From Mesorhizobium sp. WSM3862 (GTDB taxonomy: Bacteria; Pseudomonadota; Alphaproteobacteria; Rhizobiales; Rhizobiaceae), in NCBI RefSeq assembly GCF_002294985.1, contig NZ_NSGE01000005.1, forward strand, positions 387,001-451,000: a stretch of 64,000 nt of DNA, given 5' to 3'. Positions 31,516 to 41,293 of this stretch are shown here, piece after piece. The translations under genes were made by a program, and so were the position numbers. Under the pieces are notes generated by a model, which saw only the letters and a program-made list of their open reading frames with translations, was not told where the DNA came from and did no database searches. Position 1 is the first letter of the stretch. Every line of letters starts with the position of its first letter.

Positions 31516-32238
31516 TCACCGCGCCAGCCAGCCGCCGTCCACCGGCATCACCGCGCCATGCATGTAGTCCGACGCGGGCGCGAGCAGGAAAACGGCCGCG
31601 TCGCCGATGTCGCCCGGCCGGCCCCAGCGCCCCGCGGGAATGCGTCCGAGGATGGCGGCGCTGCGGTCGGGGTCGGCGCGCAAGGGTTCGGTGTTGTTGG
31701 TTTCGATATAGCCCGGCGCGATGCCGTTGACGTTTATGCCTTTCGCCGCCCATTCGCAGGCGAGCAGCCTCGTGAGGCCAAGCACACCATGTTTCGAAGC
31801 GGTGTAGGAGGCGACGCGGATGCCGCCCTGGAAGCTCAGCACCGAGCCTATGTTGACGATCTTGCCGCGCCGCCCGGGCTCGGCCAGCACGCGTCTGGCA
31901 AAACTCTGGCAAAGCCGGAAGACCGTCTTCAAATTGATGTCCATCACCTCGTCCCAGTCGGCTTCGGTCAGATCGACCGCGTCGGCGCGTCGTATGATGC
32001 CGGCATTGTTGACCAAGCCGTCGAGCGGTCCCTTCTCGTCCCATATCCGGTCGAGCATGACGGCAGCCGCGGCAGGATCGCCGAGATCGGCGGCCACGGT
32101 TTCGAACTGGCCACCAATGGCCGCGATCTTCTCCGCGGTTTCATCCATCGCCGAGCGCCCGACGCCGATGACGGCGCCGCCGGCGCGCGCGACCGACACT
32201 GCAATGCCTTGGCCGATGCCGGTGTTGGCGCCTGTGAC
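31516..32238 (-). pseudogene. kduD: kduD (2-dehydro-3-deoxy-D-gluconate 5-dehydrogenase) lacking its 5' end
   Basis: Reading the minus strand, the frame is KduD-like from VTGANTGIGQGIAVS onward: NNAGIIRRADAVDLTEADWD, then NIGSVLSFQGGIRV, YTASKHGVLGLT (Tyr-x3-Lys) and APGYIETNNT, ending MPVDGGWLAR. The catalytic core is complete. The start codon and about ten residues of the first beta strand (the usual GKVALV) are missing. The sequence jumps at about 32238-32243 into a remnant of kduI in another frame. No in-frame ATG remains upstream of the cofactor loop. KduD interconverts diketo- and keto-deoxygluconate intermediates in pectin breakdown. Confidence 0.8.
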
Positions 32239-32243
32239 GCGAT

Positions 32244-32309
32244 ATAGTCGACATTGTCGCCAGCCATGGCCCAGATGAAAGCGCCGGTGTGTGTCTGGTC
32301 CATCTCTAC
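32244..32309 (-). pseudogene. kduI: Short remnant of the kduI C-terminus
   Basis: Twenty-two codons on the minus strand include GAFIWAMAGDNVDY, which matches my memory of the C-terminal strand of KduI (5-keto-4-deoxyuronate isomerase; usual form FIWGMAGEN.DY). It is joined in frame to the end of the GntR fragment (NRRNAA) on one side and out of frame to kduD on the other. The normal order kduI-kduD supports the call. Everything else of the about 280-residue KduI is gone. Confidence 0.55.
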
Positions 32310-32621
32310 CGCCGCGTTGCGTCGGTTGGCGGCAAGGCCGGCCGATTCGATCTCGATCGCCAGCCGCACCTCGAGCACGTTGAGCGCGGTCGAATCCTTG
32401 GCGCCCATGTCGGCGGCCAAAACGCCGAGCGTGGTGGAGATGTGTTCTGTGACGAAGACGCCGGCGCCCTGCCGCGCCTCGACGAGGCCGTCGGCGGCAA
32501 GCTTTGCCAGCGCCTCGCGAATGACGGTGCGGCTGACGCCGAAGGTTTCCGTGAGTTGCCCTTCGGTCGGCAGCTTGTGCCCGGGCGGGATCTCGCCCGC
32601 CAACAGCTGCTTGCGGATCGC
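32310..32621 (-). pseudogene. GntR regulator, middle block (winged helix and start of FCD domain)
   Basis: On the minus strand this 104-codon block reads AIRKQLLAGEIPPGHKLPTE, then GQLTETFGVSRTVIREALAKL, GLVEARQGAGVFVTEH and VRLAIEIESAGLAANRRNAA. This is the FadR/FCD-type GntR winged helix and the first ligand-domain helix. It fits directly after the block at 33017-33097 (…VVAALLE + AIRKQ…) and directly before the block at 32622-33016 (NRRNA + AIQEAFF…). Those blocks are not contiguous with it here. As arranged it cannot give a working regulator. Confidence 0.88.
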
Positions 32622-33016
32622 AAGAGGCGGCGATCCAAGAGGCTTTCTTCGAGTTCGAGCGGCTTCTGCTCGCCAGCCAGCCGACCGGTCCGGCGGATCT
32701 CGCCTTCCATAGGGCGATCGCCAGCGCCACCAATAACCCGTTCTATGTCGAGATGCTCGACGTGCTCGGCCGCCGCGCCATCCCCTGCGACGTCACCTCG
32801 CCCTGGTCGGCCGAGCTCGTCCAGTCCGACGAGTACCAGCGTGGCCTGCAACGGGAGCATCTGGTGATCCTCAACGCGATTTCGGCGGGCGACCCCGAAG
32901 CCGCGCGCGAGGCGATGCGGGCACATCTCACCTCGAGCCAGCAGCGCTACCGCGAGCGCCTGCAGGCGCGGCAGGCCTATTACGCAAAGTCCGTGGCGGC
33001 TGCGTCGACCGGATAA
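32622..33016 (+). pseudogene. GntR regulator, C-terminal FCD block, inverted
   Basis: About 129 codons on the plus strand read AAIQEAFFEFERLLLASQ, then DLAFHRAIASATNNPFYVEML, RGLQREHLVILNAISAGDPE and AAREAMRAHLTSSQQRYRERL, stopping at 33014-33016. This is the metal-binding FCD domain (Asp…His, then two further His) of a FadR-type GntR. It continues the minus-strand block at 32310-32621 in sequence but lies on the other strand. There is no start codon before the domain; the first in-frame ATG (32753) is inside it. The boundary at 32615-32636 is a small inverted repeat, GGATCGC-8 bp-GCGATCC. Confidence 0.88.
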
Positions 33017-33097
33017 TCATTCGAGCAAGGCCGCGACCACCGTTTCCGACAGCTTCGGCTTCCGTTCGACCCTGAAATCCGTCGTGGGCCCGGCCAC
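33017..33097 (-). pseudogene. GntR regulator, N-terminal block (first 26 codons)
   Basis: A GTG at 33097 with GGGGAG six bases upstream starts 26 codons on the minus strand, including TDFRVERKPKLSETVVAALL and Glu, then runs into TGA. The end (LSETVVAALLE) is the first helix of GntR winged helices and continues perfectly with AIRKQLLAGE, the start of the block at 32621. The TGA is created at the junction with the inverted C-terminal block, whose stop codon (33014-33016) directly abuts. The three blocks add up to about 259 residues, a normal length for this family. Confidence 0.8.
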
Positions 33098-33135
33098 GTC
33101 GCACTCCCCTATCTGAACGCCCTATTCGAGGACGC

Positions 33136-33294
33136 CTACTTGAAGACACTTGGCAACCACAGCGAGATCGCGGGAATATACGTCACCAGCGCCAGAACCA
33201 CGATACCCGCGCCGTAGAACGGCCAGTTCGAGCGTATCGCTTCCCAGACCGTGATCTTGCCGAACTTCATGCCCTTCAAATCCTGGCGCCCGGC
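33136..33294 (-). pseudogene. Remnant of a TRAP transporter large permease (DctM C-terminus)
   Basis: Starting immediately after the uxaC stop, the minus strand reads GRQDLKGMKFGKITVWEAIR, then SNWPFYGAGIVVLALVTYIP and AISLWLPSVFK and a stop at 33136-33138. The last transmembrane helix and TYIPAISLWLP are characteristic of DctM/SiaM-type TRAP permeases, normally about 430 residues. Only about 50 codons are left and there is no start. The uptake genes for the uronate pathway were therefore probably here and have been deleted. Confidence 0.8.
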
Positions 33295-34698
33295 TCAGAG
33301 CCGGTACGCCTTCTTGGCAAGCGTGTAGGCAAGCTCGCGCGCCAGCTCATGCGCTTCCTCCTCGCGCAGCCGATGTTCGGCGACGAGCCGCGCCAGGAAG
33401 GCACAGTCGACACGCCGCGCGACGTCGTGGCGCGCCGGGATCGATGGAAAGGCGCGCGTGTCGTCGTTGAAGCCGACCGTATTGTAGAAGCCCGCCGTCT
33501 CGGTGGTCATCTCGCGGAAGCGGCGCATGCCTTCCGGGCTGTCGTGGAACCACCAGGCCGGCCCAAGCTTCAGCGCCGGATAGACGCCGGCGAGCGGCGC
33601 CAGCTCGCGCGCATAGCTCGTCTCGTCGAGCGTGAACAGAATGATCGTCAGGTCTCGCTCCAGCCCGACGCAGTCGAGCAGCGGCTTCAGCGCCGTCACA
33701 TAGTCGGTCCGGGTCGGGATATCGAAACCCTTGTCGCGGCCGAATTTCTGGAAAACAGCCGGCGAATGATTGCGCCACGACCCGGGATGGATCTGCATTA
33801 CCAGCCCATCGTCGCGACTCATCTTGGCCATCTCGGTCAGCAGCTGGGCGCGGAACAGTTTTCGCTCGCGCTCGTCCTCCGAACCGCGGCGGATGCTGTC
33901 GAACAGCTCCTGCGCCGCCGTGTCGGAAAGATTGGCGGTGTCGGCGGTCGGATGGCCGTGATCGGACGAGGTGGCGCCGAATTCCTTGAAATAGGCGCGG
34001 CGCTTTCGGTGCGCCTCGAGATAGCCGGCCCATGTGCCGGTGTCGCATCCGGTGATTTCGCCCAGGCGATCGAGATTGGCTAGAAACCCTTCGAGGTCGG
34101 GATCGACCACGGCGTCCGGCCGGTAGGCGGTAACGACGCGGCCCTGCCAACCGCTGTCACGGATCATCCGATGCCATTTGAGATCGTCGAGCGCCCCTTC
34201 GGTGGTGGCGATCACCTCGATGTTGAAGCGCTCGAACAGCGCCCGCGGCCGATAGTCGGCGCGCTGAAGAAGCGCGGCGATCGTGTCGTAGCACCGATCA
34301 GCGGTGCTGGCGTTGAGCGGTTCGTCGATGCCGAACAGGTGCTCGAACACATGGTCGAGCCAGAGCCGGGTCGGCGTGCCGCGGAAGAGATAGTAATGCT
34401 CGGCAAAGCGCCGCCAGATCGTTCTGCCGTCGGTCTCGACCGGCGCTCCGTCGAGCGTCGGCACGCCGAGCTTTTCCAGCGGCACGCCCTGGCTGAACAG
34501 CATGCGGAAAATGTAGTGGTCCGGGACGATCAGGAGCTGCGCGGGGTCGGGAAAGGGCTCGTTGAACGCATACCAGCGCGGGTCCGTGTGGCCATGCGGG
34601 CTGACGATCGGCAGGTCCTTGACGCCTGCATGAAGGGCGCGAGCCAGCGTTCGCGTTTCCGGCGCGAACAACAGGTCCGGATCAGTCAATGCAGCCAC
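33295..34698 (-). CDS. uxaC: Glucuronate/galacturonate isomerase
   Basis: A 467-residue uronate isomerase of the amidohydrolase-like fold converting glucuronate to fructuronate and galacturonate to tagaturonate. Landmarks: LPIVSPHGHTDPRWYA (metal-binding His-x-His, residues about 28-43), TTEGALDDL, QIHPGSWRNHSP, LFTLDETSY, and NTVGFNDDTRAFPSIPARHDVARR near the end. I start it at the GTG at 34698, which has GGGAGGAG six bases upstream and gives the usual start (AALTDPDLLF); the open frame continues upstream into the divergent promoter. The reading frame is intact although all downstream partners are damaged. Confidence 0.95.
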   Translation of the reverse strand: MAALTDPDLLFAPETRTLARALHAGVKDLPIVSPHGHTDPRWYAFNEPFPDPAQLLIVPDHYIFRMLFSQGVPLEKLGVPTLDGAPVETDGRTIWRRFAEHYYLFRGTPTRLWLDHVFEHLFGIDEPLNASTADRCYDTIAALLQRADYRPRALFERFNIEVIATTEGALDDLKWHRMIRDSGWQGRVVTAYRPDAVVDPDLEGFLANLDRLGEITGCDTGTWAGYLEAHRKRRAYFKEFGATSSDHGHPTADTANLSDTAAQELFDSIRRGSEDERERKLFRAQLLTEMAKMSRDDGLVMQIHPGSWRNHSPAVFQKFGRDKGFDIPTRTDYVTALKPLLDCVGLERDLTIILFTLDETSYARELAPLAGVYPALKLGPAWWFHDSPEGMRRFREMTTETAGFYNTVGFNDDTRAFPSIPARHDVARRVDCAFLARLVAEHRLREEEAHELARELAYTLAKKAYRL

Positions 34699-34744
34699 TT
34701 CGCTCCTCCCAGGCTGCCCCATTGGTGGATTAGCAAACAACATT

Positions 34745-34779
34745 GTCAACATACAAAAACCAGCCAGTTGTATGATGAC
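34745..34779. promoter_or_regulatory. Candidate operator between uxaC and the fructuronate reductase gene
   Basis: Two 12-bp arms, GTCAACATACAA (34745-34756) and TTGTATGATGAC (34768-34779), are complementary at 11 of 12 positions with an 11-bp spacer. They lie in the 180-bp divergent promoter region, 47 bp upstream of the uxaC start and 101 bp upstream of the other gene. The TTGTAT/ATACAA cores suit a dimeric GntR-type regulator. The obvious candidate is the GntR gene now scrambled at 32310-33097. Binding is inferred only. Confidence 0.65.
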
Positions 34780-34879
34780 TTTTGCATAAGGCCCGGCCAT
34801 TGTACCGGGCAGCGGCGGGTGCTACGCCGCTGCCGCCATTCCTGCCAGGCTCGACGCGCCGATCGGAGACTTCAAACCA

Positions 34880-36421
34880 ATGAACAGCCGTCTGTCGAAC
34901 GCCTCGATCACGCAGCTGCCGGGCGCAATCGCCATACCCCGCTACGATCGCGGCGCCGTGACGCCCGGCATCGTCCATCTCGGCGTCGGCGCCTTCCATC
35001 GCGCTCATCAGGCGGCCTATGTCGACGCCTCCCTGGCTGATGGCGATACAGGTTGGGGCATCATTGGCGTCTCGCTGCGCAGTCCCGACACACGCGATGC
35101 GCTGTCGCCGCAGGACGGTCTCTACACGCTGGCGGTGAGGGAAAGCGCCGGCGAGCAGTTGCAGATCATCGGCTCGATCGTGTCGTTGCTGGTGGCGCCC
35201 GAAGATCCGGACGCCGTGCTTACCGCGCTCACCGATCCGCGCACCCGCATCGTCACGCTGACCATCACCGAAAAGGCCTATCTGAGGGCCGCCGACGGCA
35301 GCCTAGACGAAACTCATCCCGATATCGTCCACGATCTGGGAAACCCCGGATCGCCCAGGACGGCGCATGGTTTCCTGGCCGAGGCGCTTGCGCGCCGCCG
35401 CGCCGCCGGCACGCCGCCCTTCACGGTGCTGTGCTGCGACAACCTTCCGGCCAACGGCGCCACGCTGCACAAGCTGTTGCTCGAGTTTGCCAAGCTGCGC
35501 GACTTACGACTCGCTCGACAGGGCGATGCCGGGCTCGCTCGACAGGGCGATGCCGAACTCGCCCGCCATGTCGCCGGCGAAGTGGCCTTCCCGTCTTCCA
35601 TGGTCGATCGCATCGTGCCGGCGACCACCGACGCCGACCGCGCCCGCATCGCCGGCGAGCTTGGCCTCCAGGATGCCTGGCCGGTGGTGACCGAGCCGTT
35701 CTGCCAATGGGTGATTGAGGACCGTTTCCCCACCGGGCGGCCGGCCTGGGAGAGATTCGGCGTCACCATGGTCGAGGATGTCGGTCCCTTCGAGGACATG
35801 AAGCTGAGGCTGCTCAACGGCGCGCATTCCGGCATCGCCTATCTTGGCCTGCTCAGCGGCCACACCACCGTCGACCGCGCCTTCGCCGACCCGTCGATCC
35901 GACGGTTTGTCGACGCATTGTGGGCCGAAGCCGTGCCGACGCTGCCTGAGGATGCAGGCCTCGATACGGCCGCCTATACGGCCGAGCTCGCCCAGCGCTT
36001 CTCCAACACCGCGCTTGCTCATCGCACCGCGCAGATCGCCAATGACGGCAGCCAGAAACTGCCGCAGCGCATCGTCGCGTCAGCCATCGAATGCCTCGAA
36101 GCCGGGACCGAGTTCGTACACCTGACGCTGGTGGTCACCGCCTGGATCGCCGCATGCGCCGCGCGCGGTGGCAGCTTGCCGGAGGGCCATTTCACCGATC
36201 CACTCGATACCGCCCTCAGCGACATCTTCGCCCGGATTCTGCCGACGGCGGAGATGACGGAGGCCGTGTTCGACCTCGCCGGCTTTGCCAAAGCTCATCC
36301 GGAGCGACAGAAGTTGATCGAGTCTGTCGCCACTCATCTCGTCCATTTCAAGCAGGGCGGTCCGAAGCTGGCTCTCGCGGCGATCGGCATCGGCAAAGAA
36401 CCGCTCCAGCTGGCCGAATAG
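34880..36421 (+). CDS. uxuB: Mannitol dehydrogenase family protein, probable fructuronate reductase
   Basis: A 513-residue long-chain polyol dehydrogenase. N-terminal NAD-binding motif GIVHLGVGAFHRAHQA (about residues 32-47), then VLCCDNLPANG. The catalytic region FEDMKLRLLNGAHSGIAYLGLLSGH contains the active-site Lys, Asn and His. C-terminal HPERQKLIESVA and LALAAIGIG follow. Divergence from uxaC suggests fructuronate or tagaturonate reductase (UxuB/UxaB); mannitol or arabinitol dehydrogenase is possible from sequence alone. It carries an in-frame 24-bp tandem duplication (LARQGDAG / LARQGDAE), a local length change that probably lies in a surface loop. Confidence 0.85.
   Translation: MNSRLSNASITQLPGAIAIPRYDRGAVTPGIVHLGVGAFHRAHQAAYVDASLADGDTGWGIIGVSLRSPDTRDALSPQDGLYTLAVRESAGEQLQIIGSIVSLLVAPEDPDAVLTALTDPRTRIVTLTITEKAYLRAADGSLDETHPDIVHDLGNPGSPRTAHGFLAEALARRRAAGTPPFTVLCCDNLPANGATLHKLLLEFAKLRDLRLARQGDAGLARQGDAELARHVAGEVAFPSSMVDRIVPATTDADRARIAGELGLQDAWPVVTEPFCQWVIEDRFPTGRPAWERFGVTMVEDVGPFEDMKLRLLNGAHSGIAYLGLLSGHTTVDRAFADPSIRRFVDALWAEAVPTLPEDAGLDTAAYTAELAQRFSNTALAHRTAQIANDGSQKLPQRIVASAIECLEAGTEFVHLTLVVTAWIAACAARGGSLPEGHFTDPLDTALSDIFARILPTAEMTEAVFDLAGFAKAHPERQKLIESVATHLVHFKQGGPKLALAAIGIGKEPLQLAE
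35510..35557. repeat. 24-bp in-frame tandem duplication in uxuB
   Basis: Two copies of a 24-bp unit beginning CTCGCTCGACAGGGCGATGC follow each other directly, differing only in the last two bases. They code for LARQGDAG-LARQGDAE and are followed by a third partial copy (LARH). Replication slippage is the likely origin. Confidence 0.9.
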
Positions 36422-36619
36422 CGCGTCTGTACCGAGACTACTCGCCCGACCGTTCACGACCTGCCGTGTGGCATAGTCGGCCCCCGTTCGAGTTTCAGAA
36501 CAGGCGCACTGCCTTGCCGACGAGATTAGAGCGGCTCGCCGTTTGCATGAAACGGCACGACACCCTGACAAGCAGGGCGGACCGTCTCCCAAACGAGAAA
36601 ACGAGAAAACGGGGCAAAC

Positions 36620-36652
36620 AAAAAAGCGGGGCAAGCCCCGGGGCAAGCCCGC
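36620..36652 (-). terminator. Intrinsic terminator of the atp operon
   Basis: On the minus strand GCGGGCTTGCCCC pairs with GGGGCTTGCCCCGC (36626-36652), followed by TTTTTTG. It lies 30 bp after the atpC stop. Just beyond it are short direct repeats of the type GAGAAAAC (about 36596-36612). Confidence 0.85.
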
Positions 36653-36682
36653 TCTCTTTCAGTCCATCGTAAGAGGCCGCCG

Positions 36683-37090
36683 TCAGGCCGGCAGCAGCGC
36701 GCCTTCCAACGTGGTGAGCTGGCTGAGAAACTGCTCGGCCTTGCTGCGGGCCTCGTCGTCCTTGGCGTCGGCGGCGTCTTCCCTGGCTTCCTGGATGCGG
36801 CGGGCGAGATCAGCGCGGTCGATGTCGCCGACGGCGACCGCCGATTCGGCCAGCAGCGTGCAGCCGTAGGGCAGGATGTCGGCGAAGCCGCCGAACACGA
36901 CGTAGCGCTCTTCCTTGCCTGCCGCGGTTTTCACCGTGACGACGCCGGGCTTGATCGTGGTCATGACCGGAGCGTGCTGCGCCATCACGGTCATCTCGCC
37001 TTCGGCGCCCGGGATGACGACGGACTCGACCTGCTCGGAAACGAGCAGCCGCTCCGGCGAGACCAGTTCGAACTTGAAAGCTTCAGCCAT
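36683..37090 (-). CDS. atpC: ATP synthase epsilon subunit
   Basis: A 135-residue F1 epsilon subunit, the rotor component that couples to and can inhibit catalysis. The N-terminal beta-sandwich (FKFELVSPERLLVSEQVESV, EMTVMAQHAPVMTTIKPG) is followed by a short two-helix C-terminal part (DIDRADLARRIQEAREDAAD). Last gene of atpHAGDC. The 98-bp gap to atpD holds a repeat, unusual for this tightly packed operon. Confidence 0.97.
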   Translation of the reverse strand: MAEAFKFELVSPERLLVSEQVESVVIPGAEGEMTVMAQHAPVMTTIKPGVVTVKTAAGKEERYVVFGGFADILPYGCTLLAESAVAVGDIDRADLARRIQEAREDAADAKDDEARSKAEQFLSQLTTLEGALLPA

Positions 37091-37094
37091 GCCA

Positions 37095-37183
37095 ATCTAG
37101 CGAGTAGGGAATAGCGGGTAGCGAGTAGTGAAAAACTCGGCCGGCCCACTGATCCCTATTCGCTACTCCCTATTCGCTATTCG
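37095..37183. repeat. Direct/inverted short repeats in the atpD-atpC gap
   Basis: Variants of a GCGAGTAGGGAATAG unit on the left (37098-37132) face variants of CTATTCGCTACTCCCTATTC on the right (37153-37182). The two sides are largely complementary and each is internally repetitive. An RNA copy would form a long imperfect hairpin between atpD and atpC, possibly setting the lower expression of epsilon. Similar TATTCGCTACTCCC motifs occur in rhizobial intergenic regions in my memory. Confidence 0.7.
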
Positions 37184-37188
37184 CTTCT

Positions 37189-38844
<1,656 letters not shown>

Positions 38845-39729
38845 CTAGAGCGCCTCGGCGCCCGAAATGATTTCGATGAGTTCCTTGGTGATCTGCGCCT
38901 GCCGCTGGCGATTGTAGGTGATCGACAGCCTGTTGATCATGTCGCCGGCGTTGCGCGTCGCATTGTCCATCGCGCTCATCTTAGCGCCCATCTCGCCGGC
39001 CGCGTTTTCCAGCAGCGCGCGGAAGATCTGCACCGCGATGTTGCGCGGGATGAGGTCGGAGAGGATCTCGCCCGGCTCCGGCTCGTATTCGTAGACGGCC
39101 GTGGCGCCGTTGCTCGTCTCGGCAGCGGCGGAAGCCGGGGCCGCCGGGATGATCTGCTGCGCCGTCGGAATCTGGCTGATCACCGACTTGAACTGCGAAT
39201 AGAACAGCGTGCAGACGTCGAAGCCGCCCTGGTTGAACAGGTTGATCACCTTGCGCGCGATCGCATCGGCATTGACGAAGCCGAGCGTCTTGACCTCGCG
39301 CAGGTCGACGCGCTCGAGGATCAGCGAGCCGTACTCGCGGCGCAGGATGTCAAAACCCTTCTTGCCGACGCAGATGATCTTGACCTGCTTGCCGTCGGCG
39401 AGAAGCTTACGAATATGCTCGCGGGCCAGGCGCGCGATCTGCGAATTGAAGCCGCCGCACAGGCCGCGCTCGGCGGTGCAGACGATGAGCAGATGCACGT
39501 CGTCCCTGCCGGTGCCCGTCATCAGCGCCGGGGCATCGCCGCCGCCGCCGATCGCCTGGGTGATGTTGGCCAGCACCGCCCCCATCCGCTCGGAATAGGG
39601 ACGCGCCGCTTCGGCCGCTTCCTGCGCGCGACGCAGCTTCGCCGCGGCGACCATCTGCATCGCCTTGGTGATCTTCTGCGTCGCCTTGACCGAGGCGATA
39701 CGGTTACGAAGGTCTTTTAATGAAGGCAT
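38845..39729 (-). CDS. atpG: ATP synthase gamma subunit
   Basis: A 294-residue central-shaft subunit. The N-terminal helix begins [20 protein letters not shown] and the C-terminal helix contains [20 protein letters not shown], both wrapped inside the alpha3beta3 ring. [17 protein letters not shown] is also typical. A small Ala/Pro insert near residues 185-205 ([13 protein letters not shown]) is variable between species. Confidence 0.97.
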   Translation of the reverse strand: MPSLKDLRNRIASVKATQKITKAMQMVAAAKLRRAQEAAEAARPYSERMGAVLANITQAIGGGGDAPALMTGTGRDDVHLLIVCTAERGLCGGFNSQIARLAREHIRKLLADGKQVKIICVGKKGFDILRREYGSLILERVDLREVKTLGFVNADAIARKVINLFNQGGFDVCTLFYSQFKSVISQIPTAQQIIPAAPASAAAETSNGATAVYEYEPEPGEILSDLIPRNIAVQIFRALLENAAGEMGAKMSAMDNATRNAGDMINRLSITYNRQRQAQITKELIEIISGAEAL

Positions 39730-39763
39730 GCTTCAAACCTGATCCCGTGCGTCCGGCTGCTCG

Positions 39764-41293
39764 TTAAGCGAAGGTCTTGGCGAAGGCGTCGATCTCGGCC
39801 TTGAGCTTGCCGCGCAGGTCGTCCGACAGAGCCTTCTCCTTGCGGATGCCGTCGAGCACGTCCTTGCCGGCCGAGCGCATGTGGCTGAGCAGGCCGTGCT
39901 CGAACTTGCCGACCTGGTTCAGCGCCAACTTGTCGAGATAGCCATTGACGCCGGCGAAGATCACCGCGACCTGCTCTTCGGTCTTGAGCGGCGAGAACTG
40001 CGGCTGCTTCAGGAGCTCCGTCAGGCGCGAACCGCGATTGAGCAGACGCTGGGTGGCGGCGTCGAGGTCGGAGCCGAACTGCGCGAAGGCCGCCATTTCG
40101 CGGTACTGCGCGAGCTCGCCCTTGATCGAGCCGGCGACCTGCTTCATCGCCTTGACCTGCGCCGAGGAGCCGACGCGCGACACCGACAGACCGACGTTCA
40201 CCGCCGGGCGGATGCCCTGGAAGAAGAGGTTGGTCTCGAGGAAGATCTGGCCGTCGGTGATCGAGATCACGTTGGTCGGGATGTATGCCGACACGTCGTT
40301 GGCCTGCGTCTCGATGATGGGCAGCGCGGTCAGCGAGCCGTTGCCATTATCGTCATTGAGCTTCGCGGCGCGCTCCAGCAGGCGCGAATGCAGGTAGAAC
40401 ACGTCGCCCGGATAGGCTTCGCGACCCGGCGGGCGGCGCAGCAGCAGTGACATCTGGCGGTAGGCGACGGCCTGCTTCGACAGGTCGTCATAGCTGATGA
40501 GGGCATGCATGCCGTTGTCGCGGAAATATTCGCCCATGGTGCAGCCGGCGAACGGCGCCAGGAACTGCATCGGCGCCGGATCCGACGCAGTCGCGGCGAT
40601 GATGATGGAGTAGTCGAGCGCGCCGCGCTCCTCCAGCACCTTGACGAACTGCGCGACGGTCGAGCGCTTCTGGCCGACGGCGACGTAGACGCAGTAGAGC
40701 TTCTCCTTCTCCGGGCCGTTGTCGTGCACCGACTTCTGGTTCAGCATCGTGTCGAGGATGATGGCGGTCTTACCGGTCTGACGGTCGCCGATGACCAGCT
40801 CGCGCTGACCGCGGCCGACCGGGATCAGCGCGTCGATGGCCTTGAGGCCGGTCGACATCGGCTCATGCACCGACTTGCGCGGAATGATGCCGGGCGCCTT
40901 GACGTCGACGCGGCGGCGTTCGGTCGCCTGGATCGGGCCCTTGCCGTCGATCGGATTGCCGAGCGCGTCGACCACGCGGCCGAGCAGGCCGGGACCGACC
41001 GGAACGTCGACGATGGCGCCGGTGCGCTTGACGGTGTCGCCTTCCTTGATGTCGCGGTCGTTGCCGAAGATGACGACGCCGACATTGTCGGCTTCGAGGT
41101 TCAGCGCCATGCCGCGGATGCCGCCCGGGAATTCGACCATCTCGCCGGCCTGGACGTTGTCGAGCCCGTAGACGCGGGCAATGCCGTCACCGACGGACAG
41201 AACCTGGCCGACTTCGGAGACCTCGGCCTCCTTGCCGAAATTCTTGATCTGGTCTTTCAGAATTGCGGAAATTTCCGCGGCGCGGATGTCCAT
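39764..41293 (-). CDS. atpA: ATP synthase alpha subunit
   Basis: A 509-residue non-catalytic nucleotide-binding F1 subunit. It begins with [20 protein letters not shown]. The Walker A loop is GDRQTGKTA (about 169-177), and [32 protein letters not shown] and [20 protein letters not shown] follow, all classical. Its ATG overlaps the atpH stop by one base (TGATG, 41291-41295). Confidence 0.98.
   Translation of the reverse strand: MDIRAAEISAILKDQIKNFGKEAEVSEVGQVLSVGDGIARVYGLDNVQAGEMVEFPGGIRGMALNLEADNVGVVIFGNDRDIKEGDTVKRTGAIVDVPVGPGLLGRVVDALGNPIDGKGPIQATERRRVDVKAPGIIPRKSVHEPMSTGLKAIDALIPVGRGQRELVIGDRQTGKTAIILDTMLNQKSVHDNGPEKEKLYCVYVAVGQKRSTVAQFVKVLEERGALDYSIIIAATASDPAPMQFLAPFAGCTMGEYFRDNGMHALISYDDLSKQAVAYRQMSLLLRRPPGREAYPGDVFYLHSRLLERAAKLNDDNGNGSLTALPIIETQANDVSAYIPTNVISITDGQIFLETNLFFQGIRPAVNVGLSVSRVGSSAQVKAMKQVAGSIKGELAQYREMAAFAQFGSDLDAATQRLLNRGSRLTELLKQPQFSPLKTEEQVAVIFAGVNGYLDKLALNQVGKFEHGLLSHMRSAGKDVLDGIRKEKALSDDLRGKLKAEIDAFAKTFA

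Noticed and set aside
32254..32712. Plus-strand frames of 150-190 codons over the scrambled GntR region
   Set aside because: They are antisense readings of the DNA-binding block; only the frame continuing to 33016 has FCD sequence.
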